Shown: positions 1 through 10,147 of the stretch, piece after piece
How the letters are laid out: every line of letters starts with the position of its first letter
Position numbering within the stretch: position 1 is the stretch's first letter
Assembly: GCA_014802535.1 (NCBI GenBank)
Contig: JAAVCC010000013.1
Span: 136,834-200,833 of the forward strand
Reading direction: 5' to 3'
DNA: 64,000 nucleotides
From: Bacteroides sp.
GTDB lineage: Bacteria; Bacteroidota; Bacteroidia; Bacteroidales; Muribaculaceae
Translations under genes and position numbers: made by a program
The notes under the pieces: generated by a model
Seen by the model: only the letters and a program-made list of their open reading frames with translations
Told to the model about the DNA's origin: nothing
Databases searched by the model: none

Positions 1-408
1 AAAAAATCTAATATTATTCTCTACCGGTAGTCCCTCATTTATATAATCGATTACGTCATCAAAATCTCCACCAATATATAATCCATCGGCAATTTTTGTA
101 GATTTCCCTATAAATTGAGGAATACAATGCAGATAAAACAGACGGTCACACGAAACCGGCCCACCGCAATAGACTTCAATATCTTCAGTTGGTTGAATAT
201 TGGAAATGAGTTCGTCGAGTTTGTAGCCCGAGGGTTTGTTCATTACCACTCCCATTGCACTTTTGCCGGGAAAATAATCGATAAGACAAATCACCGCATG
301 ATTAAAATATTGCTCACGTAAAAACGGCTCGGCAACCAACATTGACCCGATGTGAGGTAGGGGAGTGTCGATACTTATATTGAATAGTGATTTGTCAAGA
401 TCAATCAT
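1..408 (-). CDS. YqgE/AlgH family (DUF179) protein, 3' end outside window
   Basis: Translated from the ATG at 408, the frame stays open to the window edge, so the C-terminus is missing (136 residues visible). The family pattern is clear: PHIGSMLVAEPFL near residue 20, then YFNHAVICLIDY, GVVMNKPSGYKLDEL and YCGGPVSCDRLFYLH. YqgE/AlgH proteins are small cytosolic proteins of uncertain biochemical role; AlgH was linked to alginate regulation in Pseudomonas. It lies downstream of mutA-mutB on the same strand but is separated by a strong hairpin terminator, so it is probably transcribed on its own. Confidence 0.85.
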   Translation of the reverse strand, partial: MIDLDKSLFNISIDTPLPHIGSMLVAEPFLREQYFNHAVICLIDYFPGKSAMGVVMNKPSGYKLDELISNIQPTEDIEVYCGGPVSCDRLFYLHCIPQFIGKSTKIADGLYIGGDFDDVIDYINEGLPVENNIRFF

Positions 409-465
409 TCTGTCGTGTTTTAATAATTATATAAATGGTGTCATTTATAAGTATAACAAATAATA

Positions 466-507
466 TGCCAAAAAGTAAGAGCAGGTCAGAAAAAATCTGA
501 CCTGCTC
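466..507 (-). terminator. Intrinsic terminator after mutB
   Basis: A perfect 12-bp stem GAGCAGGTCAGA (479-490) pairs with TCTGACCTGCTC (496-507) across an A5 loop. Read on the minus strand it is followed by TTACTTTTTGG. It sits just past the mutB stop codon and should end the mutA-mutB transcript. Confidence 0.85.
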
Positions 508-562
508 GGTTTATCTTAATCGACCGGATTGCTCCGACCGATATTAAAGACAAGTTTGGTGA

Positions 563-2695
563 TTATTCAGCCATAAGGATTTCAAGCATCTTGATAGCTG
601 AATCGGGGATACGAGTACCGGGACCAAAGATAGCAGCTACGCCTGCTTTGTAGAGGAAGTCATAGTCTTGAGCGGGGATTACACCACCGGCAGTAACCAT
701 GATATCTTCACGTCCGAGTTTCTTGAGCTCTTCGATTACCTGAGGTACAAGTGTTTTGTGACCTGCAGCAAGAGAAGAAACACCAAGAATGTGAACGTCG
801 TTTTCAACAGCCTGGCGAGCAGCTTCGGCGGGAGTCTGGAACAACGGACCCATGTCAACGTCAAAGCCACAGTCGGCATAACCGGTTGCTACGACTTTGG
901 CACCACGGTCGTGACCGTCCTGACCCATTTTTGCAATCATGATGCGAGGTTGACGGCCTTCTTTGGCAACAAATTTCTCGCACAATTCCTGAGCTTTCTT
1001 GAAGCTCGGATCCTGTTTTGTTTCGCTTGAATACACGCCTGAAATTGTTCTGATAACTGCTTTATAACGACCAACTACTTCTTCGCAAGCGTCAGAGATT
1101 TCACCGAGGGTTGCACGAACACCTGCTGCTTTAACAGCGAGGTCAAGGAGGTTGCCTTTCTTGGTGCGAACACATTCGGTAATTGCTTCGAGAGCTTTCT
1201 TAACTGCTGCTTCGTCGCGGTTGGCTTTAACTTCGTTAAGACGTTCGATTTGCTCTTTACGTACTTCGGTGTTGTCAATTTCAAGGATATCGATAGGATC
1301 TTCGTGATCAAGACGATATTTGTTGATACCGACAATGGTTTGACGACCTGAGTCGATGCGAGCCTGAGTACGAGCGGCAGCTTCTTCGATACGGAGTTTG
1401 GGAAGACCGGTTTCGATAGCTTTTGCCATACCACCGAGTTTCTCGATTTCCTGGATGTGTTCCCATGCACGGTGAGCGATCTCGTTGGTGAGCGATTCAA
1501 CATAGTATGAACCTGCCCAGGGGTCGATCTCTTTTGTGATATAGGTTTCTTCCTGAATGTAAATCTGAGTGTTACGGGCGATACGAGCCGAGAAGTCGGT
1601 CGGGAGTGCGATAGCTTCGTCAAGGGCGTTGGTGTGGAGTGACTGAGTGTGACCAAGAGCGGCACCCATAGCCTCGATACATGTACGACCAACGTTGTTG
1701 AAGGGGTCTTGCTCGGTAAGTGACCAACCTGATGTTTGAGAGTGGGTACGGAGAGCAAGTGATTTGGGGTTCTTGGGGTTGAATTGTTTAACAATCTTAG
1801 CCCAAAGCATACGAGCTGCACGCATTTTGGCAATTTCCATGAAGAAGTTCATGCCGATTGCCCAGAAGAATGAAAGACGGGGTGCAAAAGCATCGATGTC
1901 CATTCCTGCGTTAACACCTGCACGAAGGTATTCAAGACCGTCAGCGAGAGTGTAAGCGAGCTCAATGTCACAGGTCGCACCTGCTTCCTGCATGTGGTAA
2001 CCTGAGATTGAGATTGAGTTGAACTTCGGCATGTTCTGTGAAGTGAACTCAAAGATATCAGCGATAATTCGCATTGAGAATTCTGGCGGATAAATATAGG
2101 TGTTACGCACCATGAATTCTTTGAGGATATCGTTCTGGATTGTACCAGCCATTTCTTCGAGTTTGGCACCCTGTTCAAGACCGGCGTTGATGTAGAAGGC
2201 GAGTACGGGGAGTACAGCACCGTTCATGGTCATTGAAACTGACATTTTGTTCAAGGGGATACCGTCGAAGAGAACTTTCATGTCTTCGAGAGAGCAGATA
2301 GATACACCTGCTTTACCAACGTCACCGACAACACGTTCGTGGTCAGCATCATATCCGCGGTGTGTAGCAAGGTCAAATGCTACAGAAAGACCTTTCTGAC
2401 CTGAAGCGAGGTTACGACGGTAGAATGCATTTGATTCAGCGGCGGTTGAGAAACCTGCATACTGACGGATTGTCCAGGGACGCATTGCATACATACCGCT
2501 GTACGGTCCACGAAGGAACGGGGGAATACCGGCAACATAGTTGAGGTGTTCCATACCCTGAAGGTCATCTTTGGTATAGATAGGCTTAACGGGAATGAGT
2601 TCGGGGGTAAGCCATTCTTCTCCTGCCTGAGGAGCTGCCTGAGGAGCTTTAAAAGCATCGGCAGTTATATCGATAGTTTTAAAATCGGGTCTCAT
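563..2695 (-). CDS. mutB: Methylmalonyl-CoA mutase large (catalytic) subunit
   Basis: Adenosylcobalamin-dependent interconversion of succinyl-CoA and R-methylmalonyl-CoA, the step Bacteroidales use to make propionate. The protein (710 aa from this start) has the (beta/alpha)8 substrate domain in the first ~500 residues, beginning [20 protein letters not shown], and a C-terminal B12-binding domain with the base-off motif [10 protein letters not shown] near residue 590 (His is the lower Co ligand). The frame can be extended to a TTG at 2704, but the ATG at 2695 fits better. It follows mutA with only a 9-bp gap, so the two subunits are co-transcribed. No meaB/argK-type chaperone gene is in the window. 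Confidence 0.97.
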   Translation of the reverse strand: MRPDFKTIDITADAFKAPQAAPQAGEEWLTPELIPVKPIYTKDDLQGMEHLNYVAGIPPFLRGPYSGMYAMRPWTIRQYAGFSTAAESNAFYRRNLASGQKGLSVAFDLATHRGYDADHERVVGDVGKAGVSICSLEDMKVLFDGIPLNKMSVSMTMNGAVLPVLAFYINAGLEQGAKLEEMAGTIQNDILKEFMVRNTYIYPPEFSMRIIADIFEFTSQNMPKFNSISISGYHMQEAGATCDIELAYTLADGLEYLRAGVNAGMDIDAFAPRLSFFWAIGMNFFMEIAKMRAARMLWAKIVKQFNPKNPKSLALRTHSQTSGWSLTEQDPFNNVGRTCIEAMGAALGHTQSLHTNALDEAIALPTDFSARIARNTQIYIQEETYITKEIDPWAGSYYVESLTNEIAHRAWEHIQEIEKLGGMAKAIETGLPKLRIEEAAARTQARIDSGRQTIVGINKYRLDHEDPIDILEIDNTEVRKEQIERLNEVKANRDEAAVKKALEAITECVRTKKGNLLDLAVKAAGVRATLGEISDACEEVVGRYKAVIRTISGVYSSETKQDPSFKKAQELCEKFVAKEGRQPRIMIAKMGQDGHDRGAKVVATGYADCGFDVDMGPLFQTPAEAARQAVENDVHILGVSSLAAGHKTLVPQVIEELKKLGREDIMVTAGGVIPAQDYDFLYKAGVAAIFGPGTRIPDSAIKMLEILMAE

Positions 2696-2704
2696 GTTGA
2701 TCAA

Positions 2705-4555
2705 TTATTTAAGAAGTTTGGCGTTGAATGCCTGAAGAGTTTCAAGCACGTTGCTGCGAACGCTGATGAAATTGGTGATTCCTTTAGCCTGAAGTTCTTC
2801 AGTGCATGCGGGAGCTCCGGCTACAACAAACTCGGCTTTACCGTTAAGTGCTTTGAATGCTTCGGGAGCAAATTCAGCATATTCGTCATCTGATGAGCAA
2901 AGAACAACAATGTCGGCTTTCTTTTCCATAGCAGCATCAATACCTGCCTGCACTGTGTCAAAGCCAATGTTGTCGATGATTTCATATCCGGCACATCCAA
3001 AGAAGTTGCTTGAGAACTGAGCGCGAGCAAGACGCATTGCAAGGTTACCGATTGTGAGCATAAATACTTTGGGTCGGTTAGCTGCATGTTCAGTTGCAAG
3101 ACGGAGTGTCTCAAAGTCGCTTGCCTGACGTTTCATTGAAAGTGATTTTGCGGGATCGTTTTCGCCCTTGTTGCCACAACAGCAGTTGCATTCATCTTTT
3201 TCAATTTTGTCAGAAGCTTTTTCGTTGAAGTTGGGATATTGGTTAGTTCCAAGAAGAATTTCTTTGCGACGAGCCATATCGGCGTGACGTTTTTCGCTTG
3301 ATTCGTTGATAGCAGCTTGAACAGCACCATCGTTAACCAATTTGAAGAAACCGCCTTTTTCAACTACATCAATAAAGAGTTTCCATGCTTCTTTGGCGAT
3401 TGAAACAGTGAGGGTTTCAACATAGTAAGAACCGCCGGCAGGGTCCACAACTTTATCGAGGTGGCTTTCTTCTTTAAGAAGGAATTGCTGGTTGCGAGCG
3501 ATGCGTTCAGAGAATGCATCGGGAGTTTTGTAGGGGGTATCAAACGGAACGACTGTGATAGAGTCAACACCTGCAAGTGCAGCCGACATTGCTTCTGTTT
3601 GGCTACGGAGAAGGTTAACGTGAGCGTCGTAGATTGTTTGATTGAATTTAGATGTAGCGGCATGAGCCATCATTTTGCATGCGCAGTCACATTCAGGATT
3701 GTATTGTTTTACAATCTGAGCCCAAAGCATGCGGGCTGCACGGAATTTTGCAAGTTCCATGAAGTAATTTGAAGAGATGCCCATGTTGAATTTGATACGG
3801 CATCCTGCTTCTTTAGCAGAAACACCTGCTTCAGTAAGAGCGCTCATCCATTCAGCACCCCATGCGAGTGCATATCCGAGTTCTTGATAGATATAAGCAC
3901 CTGCAGTATTGAAGATAACAGAATCAACACCGATTACGCGAAGGTTTTTAACACCGGCTACAGTTTCGATAAGTGCTTTTGCGGTTTCAACGGCATCAGC
4001 AGGAATCTGACGACCGTGACGAAGTGCGCCACGAAGGGGATTGTAGTCAATAGAACCTTTGAATGAAGCAGTCGCGTTGTTCTTTTCAAGGTATTTTACC
4101 AAAACTTTGGCAAGCTCAAGAGCTTTTGCCTGGCAACATGAGAAGTTGATTTCTACAGCTGCGAGGTCAATGCCTTTAAGAAGAGTCTCAACTGTTTCAG
4201 CGGTAGGCTGATCTACGGTAAACCCAAGTGAATTTACGCCTTTAGTGAGAACTTCAAGAGCAATTTTGTTTGCTTCGGCGGGAGTTTCAGCGATAATTTC
4301 CTGACGGGTGAGCCAGTCGTTGTTGTCGCGTGTTCCACGCACATAGGGATACTCGCCGGGAAGCGAGTCGGTTGTTTTAAGGTCGGCAATGTCTTCAGCA
4401 CGATACATAGGCTGAACATTAAAACCTTCATTTGTTCTCCAGACCAGTTTCTTATCAAACGGAGCGCCTTTAAGGTCGGCTTCCACTTTGGCTTTCCACT
4501 CTTCAGTGGTTACGGCGGGAAATTGGTCGAACAATTTTTCTTTCTTTTCTGCCAT
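2705..4555 (-). CDS. mutA: Methylmalonyl-CoA mutase small subunit
   Basis: The 616-aa non-catalytic partner of MutB. It keeps the mutase barrel fold ([33 protein letters not shown]) and a C-terminal flavodoxin-like domain, but has no DxHxxG cobalamin-binding motif, as expected for the small subunit. Unusual are three cysteine clusters: C140-C141, C289/C291/C293 (NPECDCACK) and C456/C458-C460 (DECNCCC), the last in the linker before the C-terminal domain. It is the first gene of the mutA-mutB operon. A TAAATTTG -7 box lies about 60 bp upstream. Confidence 0.96.
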   Translation of the reverse strand: MAEKKEKLFDQFPAVTTEEWKAKVEADLKGAPFDKKLVWRTNEGFNVQPMYRAEDIADLKTTDSLPGEYPYVRGTRDNNDWLTRQEIIAETPAEANKIALEVLTKGVNSLGFTVDQPTAETVETLLKGIDLAAVEINFSCCQAKALELAKVLVKYLEKNNATASFKGSIDYNPLRGALRHGRQIPADAVETAKALIETVAGVKNLRVIGVDSVIFNTAGAYIYQELGYALAWGAEWMSALTEAGVSAKEAGCRIKFNMGISSNYFMELAKFRAARMLWAQIVKQYNPECDCACKMMAHAATSKFNQTIYDAHVNLLRSQTEAMSAALAGVDSITVVPFDTPYKTPDAFSERIARNQQFLLKEESHLDKVVDPAGGSYYVETLTVSIAKEAWKLFIDVVEKGGFFKLVNDGAVQAAINESSEKRHADMARRKEILLGTNQYPNFNEKASDKIEKDECNCCCGNKGENDPAKSLSMKRQASDFETLRLATEHAANRPKVFMLTIGNLAMRLARAQFSSNFFGCAGYEIIDNIGFDTVQAGIDAAMEKKADIVVLCSSDDEYAEFAPEAFKALNGKAEFVVAGAPACTEELQAKGITNFISVRSNVLETLQAFNAKLLK

Positions 4556-4617
4556 GATTGGTTTTGATTTATGTATTAGAAATGGTTTTTCACCTTATAG
4601 GTTGAAATATTTCGGTG

Positions 4618-4625
4618 CAAATTTA
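4618..4625 (-). promoter_or_regulatory. Probable -7 element of the mutAB promoter
   Basis: Minus strand reads TAAATTTG, matching the Bacteroidales -7 consensus TAnnTTTG. No good TTTG -33 box is seen 19-21 bp further upstream. The predicted start would give a leader of roughly 55 nt before mutA. Confidence 0.5.
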
Positions 4626-4736
4626 ATATTTTTTTGGAATATCCTAATTAGAATTAATGAAAAAAATCTATAATTTTAATATTAGTTTATTTTATAGATT
4701 GAGGTTGATATAGTTAAGCGATTTATAATTAATATA

Positions 4737-7022
4737 TTATCTTCGTCGGCGCACCGGCGGTATTACTACTCGTTCACCGATAATTTTAGCTAAACGGCTT
4801 TCGAGTTGTTTCATGTTCATCAACTCTTTCATCAATTCTTGAATTGTATTGATGTCTTCCGGATTCTTACGATAAATAGTGTTTAACTTGTCGCTTAATT
4901 TGAGTATTTTATCATGTAAAATTGCATTTCGTAACTCAAAAATAGCACGAGGCAATAATCGATAAAGATTGTCTTTCTCGTCTTCAATCGGATTGAATCG
5001 ATAGTGAATTTTACTTAAAACATATTTATCGCTTGTCAGTTCAACGGTCATATTACGTGCAATATCATCGGGCGATGACGATAATATTCGTTCAATATAG
5101 TTTGCTTCAAACTCAGATAGAGCTTTGGCATATTGATTATCACATTCTTCACTAAGCTGTTTTCGGCTTTTTTCGATTTCTTCTGAGGTTATTGCTTTTT
5201 TTACAATTTCGGCTTCTCCTTCTTCCCACATTTTGGCGCGTTGGTCAAGAGCCTTTTGCTCAAATTGTTTCAAGTCTTCTGTAAAACCTGTCGAAACACC
5301 AAGAGCCATTGCAAACAACCTGCCATAATTTTGATTGGTAAAAGTAATACCATCGGTTGACAGTTCGTCGTTGATGAAATCGATGGTACGGTATGATGTG
5401 GAATCGGGATCGGTTTCAGCTCCGTCGCCATCTTCTGCCGGAGTTTCGATAGGAACCATTCCATATTTCAGGACGTACCGAATCACCTGACGCTCATATG
5501 GCTCAAGGTTTACTGACGGAGATTCGGTTACTGTTATTTCCGGCTCAACCTGATAACCTGATTGAGAACTCTCGTTTTCATTTGACCCGGTCTCTTTTCC
5601 CGTTGTATCGGGCGTGGTCTCGGTCGGTGTCTTTTTGTCAGAAATTATTTCACTATCCGAGGATGAAGCTTTAGCTCTTTCAACGAGTATTTTTTTGTAG
5701 TCTTCGGTTCTGAGTTTCTCAATGCATTTTAAAACTTCGTTGCCAAGGACACGATCGTCAACATTCAGTCGTATGCTACACTCTTTTATATAAATGTCAC
5801 GTTTGATCGGGTCTGGTATAACTGAAATTGAGACTACAATGTCTGAAATAACTTTTGCACGTTGGATTGGATCGTTTTCGGTTCCCTTGAGAAGAATGTC
5901 GGTCTTGAACTTGATAAAGTCAACCTCGTTATTTTTTATGTACTCTTCAACCTCGCTCGAAGTATGGGACTGTGCAAATGAGTCTGGGTCATCGCCATCA
6001 GGAAGACTTAAAACTTTAACGTCAAGTCCCTCGGCCAAAAGCATATCGATACCTCGGAGTGAGGCTTTGATACCGGCTGCATCACTATCATAGATGACGG
6101 TAATGTTTGATGTGAATCGGTGGATGAGTCTGACTTGTCCATCGGTTAAAGATGTTCCCGATGATGCGACAACGTTTTCGATGCCTTTTTGAAACATCGA
6201 TATAACATCCATATATCCTTCAACAAGAATACATTTGTCATTTTTAACAATGGCGGGTTTGGCTTGGTATAGACCGTATAGCTCATTACTTTTGCTATAT
6301 ATTATAGACTCGGGTGAATTGACATATTTACCTCCGACTTTGTCGGTTCTCAGCGTACGACCACCAAAGGCGACTACTTTTCCGGATACCTTGAAAACCG
6401 GATAAATTACACGCCCGCGAAAACGATCATAAAGATCTCCTCGGTCGGTTTTGCCGATAAGTCCGGTTGTAATCAGATTCTCGTCTTTATATCCTTTACT
6501 ACGAGCCGATTGAAGAAATTCATCACGACTGTCAAGCGCATATCCGAGTTTGAATTTTTCAATCATTGCGTCATTAATACCGCGTTCGCGAAAATATGCG
6601 AGACCAATATCATGACCTTGAGTCGTTTCTTTAAGATTGTGGCAAAAGTGGAGCAACGCAAATTCGTTAACGGCAAAAAGGCTTTCCCGTTCTGATTCTT
6701 CGAGACGTTCTTTGTCAGACATCTCATGCTCCTTGATTTCAATATTGTATTTTTTTGCAAGATAACGGAGTGCTTCCTGATAGCTCATCTGCTCATGAAG
6801 CATGATGAAATTAACGGGGGAGCCTCCTTTGCCACAGCTGAAACACTTGCAGATACCTTTTGATTTCGATACCGAAAACGATGGTGTTCGTTCGTTGTGA
6901 AACGGACATAGTCCAATATAGTTGGCTCCACGACGTTTTAGGCTGACAAAGTCGCTGACAACTTCAACTATATCGGCAGTATCAATGATTTTACGTACGG
7001 TTTCGTTATCGATTTTATACAT
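4737..7022 (-). CDS. dnaG: DNA primase
   Basis: Synthesises RNA primers at the replication fork. The 761-aa protein begins with a CHC2 zinc finger, C39-x2-H42 and C60-x2-C63 (CPFHNERTPSF ... CKCFSCGKGG). The RNA polymerase core follows, with TOPRIM signatures LVEGYMDVISMFQ (catalytic Glu) and YDSDAAGIKASLRGIDMLL. The stretch around residues 440-520 is acidic and Ser/Thr-rich, a probable flexible linker to the C-terminal helicase-interaction region, which is longer than in E. coli DnaG (581 aa). It stands alone; a TAACTTTG box on the minus strand about 25 bp upstream of the ATG is a likely -7 element. Confidence 0.96.
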   Translation of the reverse strand: MYKIDNETVRKIIDTADIVEVVSDFVSLKRRGANYIGLCPFHNERTPSFSVSKSKGICKCFSCGKGGSPVNFIMLHEQMSYQEALRYLAKKYNIEIKEHEMSDKERLEESERESLFAVNEFALLHFCHNLKETTQGHDIGLAYFRERGINDAMIEKFKLGYALDSRDEFLQSARSKGYKDENLITTGLIGKTDRGDLYDRFRGRVIYPVFKVSGKVVAFGGRTLRTDKVGGKYVNSPESIIYSKSNELYGLYQAKPAIVKNDKCILVEGYMDVISMFQKGIENVVASSGTSLTDGQVRLIHRFTSNITVIYDSDAAGIKASLRGIDMLLAEGLDVKVLSLPDGDDPDSFAQSHTSSEVEEYIKNNEVDFIKFKTDILLKGTENDPIQRAKVISDIVVSISVIPDPIKRDIYIKECSIRLNVDDRVLGNEVLKCIEKLRTEDYKKILVERAKASSSDSEIISDKKTPTETTPDTTGKETGSNENESSQSGYQVEPEITVTESPSVNLEPYERQVIRYVLKYGMVPIETPAEDGDGAETDPDSTSYRTIDFINDELSTDGITFTNQNYGRLFAMALGVSTGFTEDLKQFEQKALDQRAKMWEEGEAEIVKKAITSEEIEKSRKQLSEECDNQYAKALSEFEANYIERILSSSPDDIARNMTVELTSDKYVLSKIHYRFNPIEDEKDNLYRLLPRAIFELRNAILHDKILKLSDKLNTIYRKNPEDINTIQELMKELMNMKQLESRLAKIIGERVVIPPVRRRR

Positions 7023-7111
7023 TTTATAAGATAAATTTTTCTACAAAGTTAATCAAAAATGCAATTAAATGCGTAACTTTACGCCATAAAATAACCTAAT
7101 ATTTATTTAAT

Positions 7112-8941
7112 ATGCGTATAAATCGATTATTATTAACACTAATTGCCGTGATGGCATTTTGTTTTGCATCGGCAAACAAACGTGCGGTTATTCTTGCTGA
7201 CGTCCATGTTGTTCCGGGAAATGCAAATGAAGAAAAACTTATTGAAGCAATTAATGAAATCAATGCAATGAACGATATTGATTTTGTTGTATTGGACGGT
7301 GACCTCACCAACGAAGGGTCAGACGAACAGCTTCAAAACGTTAAACGTATTGTTGACAAAATCAAACACCCGTTTTATGTGATTCCCGGTAATCACGAAA
7401 ATAACTGGTCACAGAGTGCTACAAAAACTTTCATCGACATTTGGGGTAATGACCGTTTTGTTGATGAAATCGGTGAGTATATAATCGTAGGTGCAAACTG
7501 TGGTCCGTTTATGAAAATGGGTGATGGTCACGTTAAACAAGAAGACCTTCATTGGCTTGACTCAGTTCTTAAAGAGAAAGTAAAAGCCGGTAAAAAGGTG
7601 ATTTCATTCAACCACTATCCTTTGCGCAAGGACGACCTTGATAACTATGTCGATTACATCAAAGTGCTTGAAAAATATCCGGTAATTGTTCACATCAACG
7701 GACACTATCACAACTATACCCCCTATATGTCGGGCGATATTCCCTCGATGATGGTCGGAGCTCTTGATCGAGGTAAAGGTGTTTATGGTTATACTATTGT
7801 TGATTTCAACGATGATAACATCATTTTTTATAGAAAAGATCTTGGTAAAGAGCCGAAAGAAATCCAAACCTATGCTGTAAAAACTGTTAATCAGCCAATT
7901 GAGGCTGCTTCGGTTGGTGCGGTATCTAATCCTGATGGATTTTTAATTGAAAAAGTATGGACCGACAGTGCTTCGATCTTCACTCGCTTGGGCTTTGACA
8001 AAGACAATGTTTACTTTGGTAACTCTCTTGGCATGGCTCGCAGCTTGTCAAAGAAAAACAACCAACTCAACTGGTCAACTCAAACAGGTGCATCTCTTTT
8101 TGCACGTCCTTCGGCTACTAATAACTATGTATATTTCCCTGCTGCATCAAAAGCTATGCTTATGATTGATAGCAAAACCGGAAAGATTGTGAAGGATATT
8201 CCATCAAATGGCGCATATGTTGCTGATGGCGTTATAGTTGACGGATATTTGTATCAAGGTGGATATAAGAAATTTGAGAAGTTCAATGCAAAAACAGGTG
8301 AATTAGTATGGTCTTACGATTCACTCTTCAATTATTGCCAAGCTTCTCCTGTTGTAGATAACGGTGAAGTTATTTTCGGTGCTTGGGATACAAACTTGCG
8401 TTGCATTGATGCCAACAACGGTAAACTGAAATGGGTATGGAATAACGGTAAAGCAGCCAATCTTCTCGGTCCCGGTAATGTTGTTCCTGTTGTGACTGAC
8501 TCTAAAGTTATCATTGTTGCTCCCGACCGTTTCATGACAGCTATCGATCGTAAAACCGGTAAAACAATTTGGCGTAACAATGATCATCGCTATCGTGAAA
8601 GTCTTGGTGTCAGCAAAGACGGTAAAACAGCATATGCCAAAACTATGGATGGCGAACTTGTGGCTGTAGATATCACTGCTCCTGATTTTAAGGAACTTTG
8701 GACTGTGGATATGGGCCTTGGATATGAACACGCTCCTTGTATTGTTGCTGAAAGCAATGGTGTGGTTTATGCTGGTTCTCGTCGAGGTCTAATCACTGCG
8801 GTTGACCCTGTTGCTAAAAAAGTTTTATGGTCAGTTCCGGTTGGCGTTTCAGAGATTAACGGAATTGATGTTGACCCCTATACCGGCGATGTTTATGCAT
8901 CGTTGATTGAAGGCGTAATCGTTAAAATTAAAAAGAAATAA
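7112..8941 (+). CDS. Secreted metallophosphoesterase fused to a PQQ-type beta-propeller
   Basis: A 609-aa exported protein with an N-terminal signal sequence (MRINRLLLTLIAVMAFCFAS). Residues ~25-250 form a calcineurin-like phosphoesterase with the metal ligands in order: D30-x-H32, GDLTNEG, GNHE, NHYP and NGHYH. Residues ~270-609 are an outer-propeller-like repeat region with recurring DxxTGKxxW units (SKTGKIVKD, DRKTGKTIWRN, ANNGKLKWVW). The substrate is unknown; nucleotides, phosphodiesters or sugar phosphates in the periplasm are all possible. It is translationally coupled to the next gene (TAATG overlap), suggesting joint function at the envelope. Confidence 0.85.
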   Translation: MRINRLLLTLIAVMAFCFASANKRAVILADVHVVPGNANEEKLIEAINEINAMNDIDFVVLDGDLTNEGSDEQLQNVKRIVDKIKHPFYVIPGNHENNWSQSATKTFIDIWGNDRFVDEIGEYIIVGANCGPFMKMGDGHVKQEDLHWLDSVLKEKVKAGKKVISFNHYPLRKDDLDNYVDYIKVLEKYPVIVHINGHYHNYTPYMSGDIPSMMVGALDRGKGVYGYTIVDFNDDNIIFYRKDLGKEPKEIQTYAVKTVNQPIEAASVGAVSNPDGFLIEKVWTDSASIFTRLGFDKDNVYFGNSLGMARSLSKKNNQLNWSTQTGASLFARPSATNNYVYFPAASKAMLMIDSKTGKIVKDIPSNGAYVADGVIVDGYLYQGGYKKFEKFNAKTGELVWSYDSLFNYCQASPVVDNGEVIFGAWDTNLRCIDANNGKLKWVWNNGKAANLLGPGNVVPVVTDSKVIIVAPDRFMTAIDRKTGKTIWRNNDHRYRESLGVSKDGKTAYAKTMDGELVAVDITAPDFKELWTVDMGLGYEHAPCIVAESNGVVYAGSRRGLITAVDPVAKKVLWSVPVGVSEINGIDVDPYTGDVYASLIEGVIVKIKKK

Positions 8942-9639
8942 TGAAAAAGCAGATTCCATATTTGATAATTGCTGTCGCGATTATATTGCTGGGCTTGACT
9001 ATTAAAGCCGGAATGGACAATTTCTCGTATAGAGATCGTCTTGTTTCGGTGAGAGGTCTTGCTGAAAAAGAGGTGATGGCAAATAAAGTTACGTGGCCTA
9101 TTGTCATAAAACAAGTTGGAAACAGTTTGAACGAAATTTATTCGGGCGTGCAGAAAACAAACTCTACCATTTTAGAATTTCTAAAAGCAAATGGTATTGA
9201 AGAGAGTGAGATTTCGGTAAATGCGCCGGAGTTGGTCGATATTCGAGCCGATCGATATAACACTAATCCGATTCCATATAATTATAACTTGACATCGGTT
9301 ATTGTAGTATCTTCTTCTAAGGTTGATTTAGTGAGAAGTCTTATTGCAAAACAGATGGAATTGCTTCGCGATGGCGTTGCAATTGTTAATGGAGGATATC
9401 AGTATCCGGTAAAATATGAATATACCGACTTGAATTCGATTAAACCTGAAATGATTGCCGAGGCTACTGCAAAGGCAAGAGAAGCCGGGCAGCAATTTGC
9501 AACTGACTCTAAAAGTCGTCTTGGTAAAATTAAAACGGCAAGTCAAGGTCAGTTTTCAATTTCAGACCGTGACGAGAATACGCCATACATCAAAAAAGTG
9601 AGAGTCGTATCAAACATCCAGTTCTATCTCGAAGATTAA
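8941..9639 (+). CDS. SIMPL domain (DUF541) protein
   Basis: A 232-aa protein with an N-terminal hydrophobic segment (YLIIAVAIILLGLTIKAG), probably a signal anchor or uncleaved signal. It is followed by a SIMPL/DUF541 domain: VRGLAEKEVMANKVTW at the start and a conserved end with SDSKSRLGKI-type residues and FSISDRDE. Relatives are periplasmic or outer-membrane-associated proteins of stress responses with no assigned enzyme activity. Its ATG overlaps the stop of the phosphoesterase gene by one base, and a strong terminator follows, so the pair forms a closed two-gene operon. Confidence 0.85.
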   Translation: MKKQIPYLIIAVAIILLGLTIKAGMDNFSYRDRLVSVRGLAEKEVMANKVTWPIVIKQVGNSLNEIYSGVQKTNSTILEFLKANGIEESEISVNAPELVDIRADRYNTNPIPYNYNLTSVIVVSSSKVDLVRSLIAKQMELLRDGVAIVNGGYQYPVKYEYTDLNSIKPEMIAEATAKAREAGQQFATDSKSRLGKIKTASQGQFSISDRDENTPYIKKVRVVSNIQFYLED

Positions 9640-9655
9640 TAAAATAAAATTAAAT

Positions 9656-9693
9656 AAAAACTCGGGTTTCAATTACGAAGCCCGAGTTTTTTT
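9656..9693 (+). terminator. Intrinsic terminator after SIMPL gene
   Basis: ACTCGGGTTTC pairs with GAAGCCCGAGT across a short AATTAC loop, followed by a T7 run. It ends the 7112-9639 operon. Confidence 0.9.
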
Positions 9694-9807
9694 ATTGTAG
9701 TCTTTCGAGTAATCTAATGGATAGTCACTATTACAATAATACGAAGGATTATGGAATATGAAAATCCCCACCGTCCGAGAGGATAACGGGAATTGATTAT
9801 GTCTAAT

Positions 9808-10146
9808 TTATCGCAAAAATTGCATCATAGCATCAAATACCATAGCATCGTGATGCGACTTTACAGAATAATAACCATAATAGAATGTTATTATAAACCA
9901 AATTATGGCAACAGGTAGCATCACCCAGCCAAGGACATCGCTTTCCTCATTATAATCCAATTCTTCATCGTAATCAAGTGTTCTTGAACACCAAATTACA
10001 ATTAATCCTAATAAACCGGTTGAAAAGCAATTAATAAACCATAACCAAGGAGTGCGATGTTTCTTCTTTGCAGTCTGATATGCTCCGATGGCTAAAAAAA
10101 ATGGAATCATAAGGCTCATAAGCCCTAAAAATACATTTGGATCCAT
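9808..10146 (-). CDS. Small three-helix membrane protein of unknown function
   Basis: A 112-aa protein not recognised as any named family. Three hydrophobic segments are visible: residues ~5-22 (FLGLMSLMIPFFLAIGAY), ~35-52 (LWFINCFSTGLLGLIVIW) and ~70-92 (LGWVMLPVAIIWFIITFYYG). Between helices 2 and 3 is an acidic linker with a short internal repeat (YDEELDYNEESD). It starts two bases from an 18-base sequence that can pair with the self-complementary region upstream (see 10148-10263), so its translation may depend on RNA structure if it is transcribed through that region. It is convergent with the SIMPL operon. Confidence 0.65.
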   Translation of the reverse strand: MDPNVFLGLMSLMIPFFLAIGAYQTAKKKHRTPWLWFINCFSTGLLGLIVIWCSRTLDYDEELDYNEESDVLGWVMLPVAIIWFIITFYYGYYSVKSHHDAMVFDAMMQFLR

Positions 10147-10147
10147 A

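Noticed and set aside
668..1030. 120-aa ORF antisense to mutB
   Set aside because: Lies fully inside mutB in the opposite strand; no similarity to any family and typical of mirror ORFs in coding regions with strong codon bias.
3133..3363. Separate small gene opposite or within mutA
   Set aside because: Same-strand out-of-frame ORF inside mutA, explained by the codon bias of mutA.
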